The notes beneath the pieces are model-generated. The model was not told the origin of the DNA. It made no database searches and was given only the letters and a program-made list of their open reading frames with translations. The position numbers were made by a program, and so were the translations under genes. Shown one piece after another: positions 32,608-42,400 of a stretch of 64,000 nt of DNA. The stretch's first letter is position 1; every line of letters starts with the position of its first letter. Source of the stretch: Chryseomicrobium palamuruense (GTDB taxonomy: Bacteria; Bacillota; Bacilli; Bacillales_A; Planococcaceae). The stretch lies in the NCBI RefSeq assembly GCF_042649045.1, contig NZ_JBHSEF010000010.1:1-64000 (forward strand), read 5' to 3'.

Positions 32608-33749
32608 ATGAGCAAACCTATCAGTTGGGAGCAATTAGAACGCGAAGCGGAGTGCCAAGAAAAACGTTGGCGGGCAAGTAGTGGAAAAAGACAGTTCGTA
32701 TGAGCAGAACTTGAAATGCTACATGAAGAAAAAGCTTGTCGAAGTGGCAAGCTATTTCAGATTGGCAGGCGTCAGTCACATGACGAAGCCCGAACTTATT
32801 GACCATAGTGCCGCTCATCAAGAAATAACCAGACACTATTTTCTGCTTCACTTGACGGAGGCACAGTTGGCCCTGTTTTGGGAAGCCAAAGAGCAAGGTT
32901 TTATTCCACTTAACAGTCCAGTGGGTCAAAAATCCGGCTGGTGGGGGCGAACAACATTTCTCGTGCCTGGGACGCTAGACGGACAGTATGGACACTTCCT
33001 ACCGAATGACGTTTAGAAAGTACTAACTCCAATTGTTTAAAAACGAGTATAAGTTGCGTGCAAAACAGAACGACTTTATTCTTACGTTCACATGAGGGCT
33101 ACTAAACACATTTGGCGTGCTACGATTTTCCGATTTGTATGCCAAGATCCGCGCACTTAGAGTGGTGGAGGGACCAAATCAACTACATCATGTCCGCGAC
33201 GTCCTATGGATACAACAAGATTACTACGAAGAGTTGCTCCTTCAGGGGAACTTAGTTGTGTCACCCGGAGTCGAACACCCCTATGCCTTATTTGACAAAT
33301 CAGTGAACGAGTCGATCTAGAGCCGGTCAACGTATCTCCCAAAGATGTCATGAACCGAGCGTATGAGTCCTATATACTTGACGAGCCAGCTTACAAACAT
33401 TTGGCTAAACATCTCGAGAAGGTGACGGATTTAGCAGAGTACGAAGTCGACATCTTACTGTATGACTTTGTGATGGGATTGAACGACCAACACCCCTTTG
33501 CTGAAGTCGTCAATGATTTGCTGAGGCAAGTGAAGCACCAATCCGAGGAAGTTGTGCAACACACCCTTCAACTAATAGAAATTGCATGGAGCACTACGCC
33601 TCACTGGGCACTAAAGGGACACACACCAAGTGATTTGATGGTAGATGAAAAGAAGCAGTTGATGCCCGTTCCGCCCAAGATGAGAAGTGGGAAGAAATGA
33701 AACCTGTCCTTGTGGGAGCGGGAAGAAATATAAGAAGTGTTGTATGTGA
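32608..33749 (+). pseudogene. SEC-C motif protein with several frameshifts
   Basis: One gene can be read through at least four frames. It starts at ATG 32608 (AGGAGGAGCC upstream), shifts near 32675 into YEQNLKCYMKKKLVEVASYFRLAG...MTKPELID (a SAP-like helical repeat), is broken between 33016 and 33117, continues FSDLYAKIRALRVV, shifts near 33315 into VSPKDVMNRAYESYILDEPAYKHL, and shifts again near 33695 into the terminal GRNETCPCGSGKKYKKCCM, a classic SEC-C zinc motif, ending at 33749. Reconstituted length is about 375 residues. Role of the intact family is uncertain. Clearly inactive. Confidence 0.8.
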
Positions 33750-33862
33750 GTTCAGTAAATTTACAAAGTATCAATCGGAAAATTTTAATAAAAATGCGTA
33801 CCTAGTCATGGGTACGCATTTTTATTGCTATATGGATTCGACAGTCTTTCCTTCCATACTAT

Positions 33863-34420
33863 TTATTTTAGAAGGGAGTATATGGTGAGTTCATTTTTAT
33901 TAGCTCTAATCTGATGATAAAATTGCAAAGTTTGAACAAGGGTTTGAGGATTAGAAAAATAGCTAGTGATAAATCCTTTGATTTTAATTTTAACTTTTCT
34001 CGGGATGAATTTTGGAATGTATTGTTTACAATATTCATTCGGTTTCAAATGTGTTTTCTTGAATTGGCTATAATGCCCCTCAGCAATGATTAATAGAATT
34101 TCAATTTCAGGGCGAGTATAACATCCTATTATATCCCCCTCAATTTTTTCATCATATGGATGCTGGATGTGATATCTTTCTTTCGGAGAATCTAATACAC
34201 GAATGACTTCAACTTTTTGTCCAGTCTCAAATTCCTGGGACAGGTACCGAGTTTCTAACAAGCGTGCATCACGCATATTTTTACTGAATACCTCTCCATC
34301 AAGTAAATCCTCCCTAGAAAATTTCAATAGATCATGATCTAACAAGATTTCGATAATCTCCATTTCGGCATTTCCTTCACATATACAGGCCACGAGATTT
34401 CCGGTTGTGTGATTATACAT
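33863..34420 (-). CDS. RloB-like (Toprim-type) putative nuclease of a two-gene defence module
   Basis: 185 residues from ATG 34420 (AAAGAGGA upstream; an ATG six bases earlier is closer to it). Motifs: ACICEGNAEMEIIEILLDHD near residue 12, VIRVLDSPKERYH near 80 and YTRPEIEILLIIAEGHYSQFKK near 108, followed by KPNEYCKQYIP. An EG motif, a downstream D and a PEIEILL segment match the layout of Toprim/RloB nucleases; the family call is by eye. It is overlapped by the ATPase gene upstream, with which it forms a unit. The paralogue at 4968 lacks everything after the LDS motif. Likely the effector, with the ATPase as sensor or regulator. Confidence 0.6.
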   Translation of the reverse strand: MYNHTTGNLVACICEGNAEMEIIEILLDHDLLKFSREDLLDGEVFSKNMRDARLLETRYLSQEFETGQKVEVIRVLDSPKERYHIQHPYDEKIEGDIIGCYTRPEIEILLIIAEGHYSQFKKTHLKPNEYCKQYIPKFIPRKVKIKIKGFITSYFSNPQTLVQTLQFYHQIRANKNELTIYSLLK

Positions 34421-35651
34421 GGTCATTCCTCTTTGATGAATTCATCTCAGTTACTCTAGTTTTATCTTGTAAAGACTGATTTATGGACTTCTTTAGATTC
34501 ATGTAATCATTATACTTTGGAGCTGTACCTAGCAAACCACTTAAATAAACAGCACTTTTTTTCTTATCCGAGCGACTAAGATGATTGGATAGAGGGAATA
34601 CTTGTATCTTCCCATTCTTCTTTCTAGTGAAATAGATACTATCATTTCGTTCCATATCGTCTAAAATCTCACTGTAGTGAGTTGAAAAAATAAGAGTTGC
34701 ATGATGTCTATTCATTTTAGATTTGAAAAGATTAATCAGTGTGATAACAATTGTTTTATTTAAATGATTCTCGATTTCATCAATGATGATATAACCGCCT
34801 GAATGAAGAACATGCTCAATCTGCATTAACAAATTTATTCCTTTGATCGTACCAGACGACAGATACTTCCAAAGATCCATTACAGAAATGTCTTGGGGGT
34901 CTTGGCCAGAAAACTTCACACGCAAAATTAAGTTAGAATATTTACTGACATCATTTGAATTGATAAACTCTAATGATTCTATTGATGAATCTAAGTACTG
35001 AATGAAACCTACTGGTATTTCACTTCGGTTAGTAAGTATATTCACATTTGTGTAATCTGTCATATCAAAAACGTAACGTTCATTATCAGACATACGCGCT
35101 TCATATAAAATTTTCATAAAGATACTCGTATCTTGTCGAAGATACCCCATTGCTGCTTTTTCTTCAGATTTTCTAGTCAATGAAGGGGGAGTTTCATCAA
35201 AGTCTAGCAACTTTTTCTTTGCTATATTTTCTTTAAACGGTTTTATTTTCAACCATTCATCTACAAAATAAAAGTGTCCTAAGTCATTTTTGGCTATTCT
35301 TGAAGTGAGCTCATAAAGCTTCATTTGCCAATAATAGTAGGTGGTAATCGAACACTCATCTTCAAATTGACTAAGTATTTCTTCGTTCTTAACGTGTTCT
35401 AAAGAATTATTTTCAATAAAAGTATCCAGAATAAATGAAAATATTTTCAATGTAGTCGTTTTTCCGGAAGCATTGATTCCTGAAAACGCCAAAACATTTT
35501 GTTTATAAAAACTTCCACTTAAATGTTCAACAACGTGTGTATCAACATCCTCACTGGGCACTCTAGAAGTCGTCATTAAATTTATCTCCAATGTCTTATC
35601 TTCATACAATGAAAGACCTTCCATTCGCATTTTCAGTAATTTAATATTCAC
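34413..35651 (-). CDS. AAA/ABC-type ATPase of a two-gene defence-like module (copy 2)
   Basis: 412 residues. Walker A GINASGKT at 58-65, signature-like SSGTIKG near 269, Walker B YIIIDEIENHL near 292 and H-loop STHYSEILDD near 328. Clearly paralogous to the gene at 3829 (shared LLKMRMEGLSLYEDK/ILKMRIDGLFLFDEG start, DSIYF/YIS, KKSAVY/KKSEVY near the end). The GTG start at 35651 has GAGGTGAT upstream. It overlaps its partner gene and is divergent from the Wadjet operon. The composition is more AT-rich than copy 1, so the two were probably acquired separately. Confidence 0.82.
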   Translation of the reverse strand: MNIKLLKMRMEGLSLYEDKTLEINLMTTSRVPSEDVDTHVVEHLSGSFYKQNVLAFSGINASGKTTTLKIFSFILDTFIENNSLEHVKNEEILSQFEDECSITTYYYWQMKLYELTSRIAKNDLGHFYFVDEWLKIKPFKENIAKKKLLDFDETPPSLTRKSEEKAAMGYLRQDTSIFMKILYEARMSDNERYVFDMTDYTNVNILTNRSEIPVGFIQYLDSSIESLEFINSNDVSKYSNLILRVKFSGQDPQDISVMDLWKYLSSGTIKGINLLMQIEHVLHSGGYIIIDEIENHLNKTIVITLINLFKSKMNRHHATLIFSTHYSEILDDMERNDSIYFTRKKNGKIQVFPLSNHLSRSDKKKSAVYLSGLLGTAPKYNDYMNLKKSINQSLQDKTRVTEMNSSKRNDHV

Positions 35652-35695
35652 TGTCCATCACCTCATTCATAAGTATAGCATTGACGTTATAATAT

Positions 35696-35711
35696 ATACG
35701 AATTTCACGTA
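35696..35711 (-). promoter_or_regulatory. 16-nt box shared by both ATPase operons (copy 2)
   Basis: On the minus strand TACGTGAAATTCGTAT, matching TACGTAAATATCGTAT at 3799 in 13 of 16 positions. It is followed by ATATATTATAACG and lies 44 bases from the start codon. Confidence 0.5.
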
Positions 35712-36024
35712 CGAAATATATTTTATATTTATGAATAATTGGATTTATTAAAACTTCATGTTCACTTAACTACATTCCACAGGTTATAAAACCTATAAAG
35801 TAACCTTAACTAATTAGTCTGTTCTTTTATAGTTGAAGGAAAATAGAAACAAATAATTTAATACAAAAAAATTGAAGAATAAACATTTAAAGTTAAAGTA
35901 GATGAATAGTGAATAAATTATAAAAAGTAAAACCATAAATGGGACCTTCACTTTTCAAATGGATACATTTATCTTCCACTTTGTTACAATTGTTTTAAAA
36001 TAGTATTCATACGGGGCGATTAAT
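35712..36024. other. AT-rich divergent intergenic region
   Basis: About 310 bp between the ATPase pair and jetD, very AT-rich, with no reading frame. It must contain the jetD promoter; a TTAAAATAG about 25 bases before the start may be a -10 but no firm -35 was seen. Confidence 0.45.
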
Positions 36025-37329
36025 ATGTTTCACGAAAAAGTATACGAATATCTATCTAATTCCATTCTCAAAAGTGGCGAACATCTCGATACAGAGAGCG
36101 CAATAATAGACAATAATTTAATTGAATGTAATCTCATTAAACGTACAAATCGAACATTAAGAATTAAAGGGGTAGTCGTCATTTCAACATTCATAAATGA
36201 AGATGGGGTAGAAATTCCTGATTCTGAGTTGTTGAGGCTTAAGTTGACACCTAGAAAAAAAGTATCTTTAGAAAAGACAAACAAGCAAACATTTAAATGG
36301 TTAGAAGATGGATGGATCTTTAAAGTAGTTCGATTTGAAAATGACGAGAAAACGGTGAAATCTTCTCACTATCAAATGGGTTATAACCTATTTCTCTTTC
36401 AACAAATTAAAGCAAGAGAAGAGGTAAAGCATCAATCTCTCAAATTAATCAAACTAAAACAACAAATGGCCAAAATCGCTGAATCAATAGATTGCATATC
36501 TAAAGACAAACAGCGGTATGATGGTCTAACTAATATTTCCAGATTATTCACTCAATTAAAAGTTGAACATCTGATGGAGGTGAATTCGCAGTGGTCAGCG
36601 CGAAAAACACGAGAGTTTCTTCAATTTATCGTAGCGATAACTGAACTATCTGTAAGAAACGACAGTTTTGATTGGAAAGAAATTGGTGCGATCCACTTTA
36701 AAGAAATCGGCGGATCAAAACAATTTGATCACTATAAAAAAGAATTTATCGAGGAGCTCGAGAAGTGGGCGCAAGTATCTAGCTATGAGCTAGGGTTAGT
36801 AAGTCTTGGACAAATTGTACCTATATTTTTCTCTGGGGCTATAAGTGGGCACTACGCCGATTATAAATGGGGGCCGCTCCATGCACTGACTGACTTATTA
36901 GTAAGTAAAGAAGAATTGAGCACATCTGCTAAAAGATTGTGGCTAGTTGAGAATAGAGCCATTCTCACCCGTTTCTCAGCCCAACCTTACTTTCTTGAGG
37001 AGACAATGTCATTGATGATTTCTGTAGATGGACATCTTCGTTCAGCACATAAATCTACTATTTCTCAACTACTACGAAATAGCGAAATTAGTGAAGTGAT
37101 TATTTGGTGTGACTACGATAAGGATGGACTCATCATATCAAATGAAATCTACAACCTTGTTTCGAATACTGATTTGCACTCAATAAAATGGATATTGCCG
37201 AATCTAGAGGTTAGGACTTCAAAATCAGACTACGAAGAATTTGTCATTCCTTATATACAAACGATGCCAAGTGAACAAGAAATGACAACAGGGAGTGTGG
37301 ATGTATGGAGAAAATGGATTCAAGAATGA
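36025..37329 (+). CDS. jetD: Wadjet JetD, Toprim-domain nuclease subunit
   Basis: 434 residues. The C-terminal third is a Toprim fold with the catalytic Glu in WLVENRAILT near residue 306 and the DxD motif in IIWCDYDKDGL near 361, as in JetD/MksG nucleases that cleave plasmid DNA once the SMC complex has extruded it. The N-terminal two thirds are a DUF3322-like winged-helix arm region. ATG with GGGGCGAT upstream. In the Bacillus cereus type I locus jetD is last; here it is first, as in some other Wadjet types. It overlaps jetA by 25 bases. Confidence 0.87.
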   Translation: MFHEKVYEYLSNSILKSGEHLDTESAIIDNNLIECNLIKRTNRTLRIKGVVVISTFINEDGVEIPDSELLRLKLTPRKKVSLEKTNKQTFKWLEDGWIFKVVRFENDEKTVKSSHYQMGYNLFLFQQIKAREEVKHQSLKLIKLKQQMAKIAESIDCISKDKQRYDGLTNISRLFTQLKVEHLMEVNSQWSARKTREFLQFIVAITELSVRNDSFDWKEIGAIHFKEIGGSKQFDHYKKEFIEELEKWAQVSSYELGLVSLGQIVPIFFSGAISGHYADYKWGPLHALTDLLVSKEELSTSAKRLWLVENRAILTRFSAQPYFLEETMSLMISVDGHLRSAHKSTISQLLRNSEISEVIIWCDYDKDGLIISNEIYNLVSNTDLHSIKWILPNLEVRTSKSDYEEFVIPYIQTMPSEQEMTTGSVDVWRKWIQE

Positions 37330-38726
37330 TTTCAATTTTTAAAGAAGATGATGCCACCCCCCAACTTTCTCAAGCGATGAAAGATGTATCGTCACTCGGT
37401 GGTGTATTAAGTGAATTGGGCGCTCAAGAGTTCTTTCAATCCCCAACAGAGATCTTGCGCTTTCTAAGAGTCATTCAACTATTAAATGAAGAAGCATTGG
37501 GTCTTGGGGAACCGATTGAGAATGAAGAAATGATTTATTACCGCTATCTAAATCGCTATCAAGACCAGGAGGCACCAACCAAAAAGAGAGTTGAGCAAAT
37601 CATTTACATTTTATCTAAATACAATTGGATATCTAAACAATCAAGAAGAATCAAAATGAGAGATTTAGGTAAGCGGATGATGGATGCATTAATACGTTTG
37701 GCGAATGATTCTTTAGCTTATTATTTACAAGATGATATTGGGAAATCTCTCTTTCAAGCACGACGAGATGCTGCAATTAGTGAAGCCTATGATGATAATG
37801 GAATCTCTGGAGGAAATAAAATTGCGAGCATGATCAAAAATGTGGAGGATGCAATTTTATTACTTCGTGAACGGGAACTAGAAATGCTAGCAGATCGGAA
37901 TGCGCTTCCCCAGCTTGAATTGATTCATAGTCTTATGCAAGAGTTAGAGCAGAAACTTGAAGAGCGATTAAACAAATTTGCTACGTTTGAAGAGAGTTTA
38001 GTTTTAACAGACTTGATGCAAAGAGGTACAGGGATTCTAGCAGAAGGCACGAACTTGAGTCTAGGTATGATCAATAAGTATATAAAATTTTCAAGTATTC
38101 AAAAAACACCTCTTGCTACAACGATTCATCCAGAGAAACTCCGAAATTTTATTGCGAATATGTTTGATCCCCCTGTAGATTCAGACATTCCAAACGTGTA
38201 TCAAATGTTTAGTTTCATGGAACAAAACTTCTATGAAGATGAAGCTGTAGATGGGATTTGGATTCCAATAAAACTTGCATCTCCTCTCTCGGCGGGTAGT
38301 ATTGACGATGCCATTGATTATTTAGAAAACTATGAGCCAACTACGGATCCTATAGAGGAAGATATAGATGAAGTAACATATGTAACAGAAGAGATGAGTG
38401 AAGAAGAGCTTGAAGGATTAATGGCTGAAGCGAATTGGATGCTGACAAAACAAATGATCCAAACGGATAGAATTGAAGAATACTTTAAAGAACATGAACA
38501 AGCGCCTCTTGAGCAAGTGATTGTTGAAGCGACGAGTTCAGAGTGGGGAGATACCATTAATGCACTTACTGCGGTATCTGCCTTAATTAGTAGTAAAAAA
38601 ATTGTAGAATTGCCATCTGAACAAACTATGTTTGAAGAAATCCTAAAAGAATGGGAGTGGATGAAGCATGAAGATGGAGGGACCATCATCAAACGCAGAA
38701 CAAATGAATCTCTTCACGGAAAGTGA
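37305..38726 (+). CDS. jetA: Wadjet JetA, kleisin-like subunit
   Basis: 473 residues, acidic and mostly helical, matching the DUF3375-type JetA/MksF kleisin role of bridging the JetC heads. Recognisable stretches are FQARRDAAISEAYDDNGISGGNKI near residue 147 and an acidic linker EEDIDEVTYVTEEMSEEELEGLMAEANWML near 350. The assignment rests mainly on position between jetD and a DUF4194-type jetB, with the right size. Start ATG 37305 has GGGAG about ten bases upstream; an ATG at 37326 in the jetD stop is an alternative. Confidence 0.82.
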   Translation: MEKMDSRMISIFKEDDATPQLSQAMKDVSSLGGVLSELGAQEFFQSPTEILRFLRVIQLLNEEALGLGEPIENEEMIYYRYLNRYQDQEAPTKKRVEQIIYILSKYNWISKQSRRIKMRDLGKRMMDALIRLANDSLAYYLQDDIGKSLFQARRDAAISEAYDDNGISGGNKIASMIKNVEDAILLLRERELEMLADRNALPQLELIHSLMQELEQKLEERLNKFATFEESLVLTDLMQRGTGILAEGTNLSLGMINKYIKFSSIQKTPLATTIHPEKLRNFIANMFDPPVDSDIPNVYQMFSFMEQNFYEDEAVDGIWIPIKLASPLSAGSIDDAIDYLENYEPTTDPIEEDIDEVTYVTEEMSEEELEGLMAEANWMLTKQMIQTDRIEEYFKEHEQAPLEQVIVEATSSEWGDTINALTAVSALISSKKIVELPSEQTMFEEILKEWEWMKHEDGGTIIKRRTNESLHGK

Positions 38727-39402
38727 AGATTCAGTAAAAACACAAAATGAGCCAAATATTAATCCTTTGAACGAAATGTCCTTGCTAAAAGGAGTGTTGA
38801 CGCAACAAGAAGAGTTAGCATTTATGAACATTCTCTTCTCGTCTTCTGCATCTATAAGGTCTGGTAATTTTGGCTTGTCTCGAAAGGAAATAGAAAAGAT
38901 GCTAGATATAACATCTGATGAACAGCTAAAGTCATTTATGGACCGAGTGAATCAGGCCGCTTCGCGCTATTTCCATTTGATTTATGACAAGAAACGAGAT
39001 CAGTTGGTCATTCTGACAAGGGTACCGGCCTCGCAGGCGCGTAATACTTTGACAAAAGAAAGTTTGGCCATCCTACTTTACATGTTTTATCAGCAGGAAG
39101 TATTACAACATGAATATACCCTGTTTGACCGCTTACTAGAGGCACTTGGACATGAATCCAAGAAGGCCAATCAACGAATACTTCTAAATATCGACCCTTT
39201 AAAGAAAATTGGTGCGATTGAAGATTATGAGACTGATTCCTCAGAAAGAGCTTTCCAAATTACAACGATTGGAGTCCACATGTTTTCAGATTCCTTTCTT
39301 CGTAGAACTGCCGAGTTTAGTCAGTCCAATCAATTAAATAAAGAAGAAGTCCTAAAGTTTTTTAGACGCTATAATTTGTACCGAAAGGAGGAAGGTCAAT
39401 GA
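38668..39402 (+). CDS. jetB: Wadjet JetB, KITE subunit
   Basis: 244 residues with winged-helix character matching DUF4194/MksE-type KITE proteins: LSRKEIEKMLDI..., SRYFHLIYDKKRDQLVIL, LTKESLAILLYMFYQQEVL and LLEALGHESKK. JetB binds JetA and stabilises the SMC complex. It starts within jetA (59-base overlap, GGGAGTGG upstream), an unusually long overlap, and ends on the jetC start (ATGA). Confidence 0.83.
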   Translation: MKMEGPSSNAEQMNLFTESEDSVKTQNEPNINPLNEMSLLKGVLTQQEELAFMNILFSSSASIRSGNFGLSRKEIEKMLDITSDEQLKSFMDRVNQAASRYFHLIYDKKRDQLVILTRVPASQARNTLTKESLAILLYMFYQQEVLQHEYTLFDRLLEALGHESKKANQRILLNIDPLKKIGAIEDYETDSSERAFQITTIGVHMFSDSFLRRTAEFSQSNQLNKEEVLKFFRRYNLYRKEEGQ

Positions 39403-42400
39403 TTCCCTGGACGCTCTCGTTTTCTGGAATACGTGATTATCGTCCGGAACAATTAGATTTGTCCGGCAAAGACAGCCATATATTAATAACTGGACCAAAT
39501 GGGGCTGGAAAATCAACCGTCACTTACTGTATGGGTGCAGTACTTTATTCTTCAAAGCTCGATGTTGAAGGTCTCCGTTCAAGAAACTTATTGCCAGAAG
39601 AAACTTGGAATGCCCAAATAGAACTTGTATTTAAAAATGATGGAATTATGAAGATAGACGCAGCAAAGTACATTCAATTTAGAGTGAAACTATATCAGGA
39701 GCCTGGGGAACCTATCAAAAAAGAATACTCTATTTCTACGGGAGATGAAATGAACAGATGGGAAACTAATCAAAAATACACTTCTGGAGATAAACAATAT
39801 AATTTCACTGCCTATAAAAGAAACTTGCTTCATACATATAAAATAGACCCAGACGCCTATTATTTAATTTGGTATCAACAAGAGGTCAATCAATTTGCCA
39901 CAATGAATCCCGAAGAGAGATTCCGAATTTTTAGCGAAATGCATGGCATTGATAAGGCACAGAGAGAATGGGAAGAAAGTATTGAAAAATTGAAAGAAAC
40001 AAAAGAAACCTTACGAGCTTCTGAGTTTCATCTGAAAAATAAAAAACTTGAGCTCTCGATACAGCGAAGTCAATTACAACGATTTGAAGAAAATCAACAA
40101 CGATTAAAGTTAGGAGCACAATCCTATATTCATGCGCTAGTTCAGATAGAAAAAACTATGAGAGAAGAGCATGAGCATCTTCATGCGCTTATCGAAGATC
40201 TTACTTATCAGCAGGAAGAACTTTATAGTGAAAAAATCGATAAAGAAGAGCAAATTGAATTGATTGTTTCACATCTCAAAGACCTGGCAACTGAGAAGGA
40301 ACTAATTGTTGAGCAACAAGAAGAATTAGATAAGGCAGTAGATAACATTCATCTAGAATTAATAGAGATGAAAAATAGTGTGAACTCCCTTGAAGGGGAA
40401 TTAGAAGAATTGACAATGCGTAAAAACCAGTTGACTCGATCTGAGGATGAAGTGTTCACTCAGTTGTCTGACATCCAAAGAAACTTGAAAGAAACATCAG
40501 AAAAATATGATCAGATGCAAGTGAATCTCAGAGAATATAAAGTTCAAGAAGAAGAATGTTTAAGAAAAGTTGTGAAACTAGAGCAGCAAATTGAACAAGA
40601 TCGAGTCAAGAGCGAAGACTATAGAGTTAGTTTAAATCAGTATATAAGCAGTCATGATGTAAAACAAAAACTTACTTTGCTAAATCAGGAACTCCTCGTC
40701 TCTAAAGAGGAGCTTCAAAACTTAAATCAAAATCTCGTCCACTATGAAGAAGAACGAACGTTATTACTGAATAATAAAAATTTTTCGGAACGACAAAAAG
40801 AGTCATTCTCTTACTTTAAGAAAGAAAATATAAAAGCGTACTCCTTTCAACAGTTAGTGGAGCTAGATGAGACCGCTCAACTAAAAGATGAACAGCGATT
40901 CCAAACAATTAAATATACTATGTTCTTTGAAGGAAGAGAATGCAGTCCCCCTAATGATTTGTACCATGTTCCGTTAATGAAAGTTATACCTCATCGCTCT
41001 TTAGATGCTCTTCCAGACCTTCATCTGAAAATAAAAGATGACGTTAGCAGCCAAGCGTATCCACAAGCTATGAAAGTTTTATGGTGGGTGCAACAGCTAT
41101 TCAAGGACGAGGATGTATATATTAACAATGGTGTTTTACATGACCCTCTCGGATTGCGTGGACCACAAGAAAAAGAAAAGTTTGTTTTGAGTAAAAGAGC
41201 TCTTGAATTAAGGAAGCAATTTTTAGACAAAGAAATCCAAAACATCTCGGGTCGAATAGCTACAGTTACGGAAACGAAAGAGAATATTGAAAAACAGATT
41301 CCCGATTATCATGCAATCTTTTCGAAAATAAAGCTTGCGGAAGCTTTCTTTGCAGTAGACTATCAGCGAGTTCAAAGAGAGCAGCAGCATGTAAGTGAGA
41401 AGGACAGATTAGAGGGGATTCGACAGCGGTCACAGGAAGAAAATCAACAAAGTAATCATATTCAACTTTCTATTAGTCGATTAAAGGATAAGGAAGAAAT
41501 ATTGTTAGAAGAACAAATCTTTTATCAACAGTTAGGGAAGATGAAAGGTAAATATGAAGCATTGCAATCTTTAAAAGTACAACTAGAAAGACTGAAGAAT
41601 GAGGAAACACAAGCATTGGAAGAATCTGAGAAGGTTTCTGATCAATTAACAAAGATTGAGAAGCAAATACAAAGTAGTAAAAGAAAAGAAAGTTCCTTAG
41701 AAGGTGAATTAGATGAGGTAAAGCAGAAAAAGACTAGAATCGAAAAACAACTAAATAATACCCAAGAAGACCTTGATGAGACTGGTAAGCAAATTGTAGG
41801 TTATCTAAAAGAAATCACAGATATGCAAAGTTTAGTACCGGAACTTTTTAGAGAGATATCTCAAAAAGAAGACAATCAAAAACTTTCTGTCCCTGCACTA
41901 AAACAACAAAGAGAATCAGGAAAGATAATGTTTGACTCCGCAAGAAACGAACCAGATATAGACCCTTCAGCACCTGAAAACTTTAAAACCGCTGAACAGG
42001 AATTTAATCGCCTGACGAATGAATTTAAAAGAACAAGTTTACTGGTGGAGCAAGATCAAGAGCGTATGGAGAAGCTCCAAGATAACTTGGAAACTACGAT
42101 TAATATGCGTGTGGTTGAAATTCAAACAAAATTCCAGTATTACATGAGTCAATTTCAGTTTGAGGGAAAAGTGGAATGGGCATCAACGGAAAAGAAAGGT
42201 CGTACTTTATTTTCACTATTTATTAAGGTTCGCAAAGAAGGGCACCGAGGCACTATGGATGATGTAAGTAAAAAAGCTCGTGGAGGCAGAGTAGGAAAGG
42301 GAGTCTCTGGCGGTGAGGAATCGCTGAGCTCTTTATTGTTCGCGTTGGCACTATTACAAAATCTTTCGTTTAAACCAGGCTTTATAGTGTTAGATGAGTT

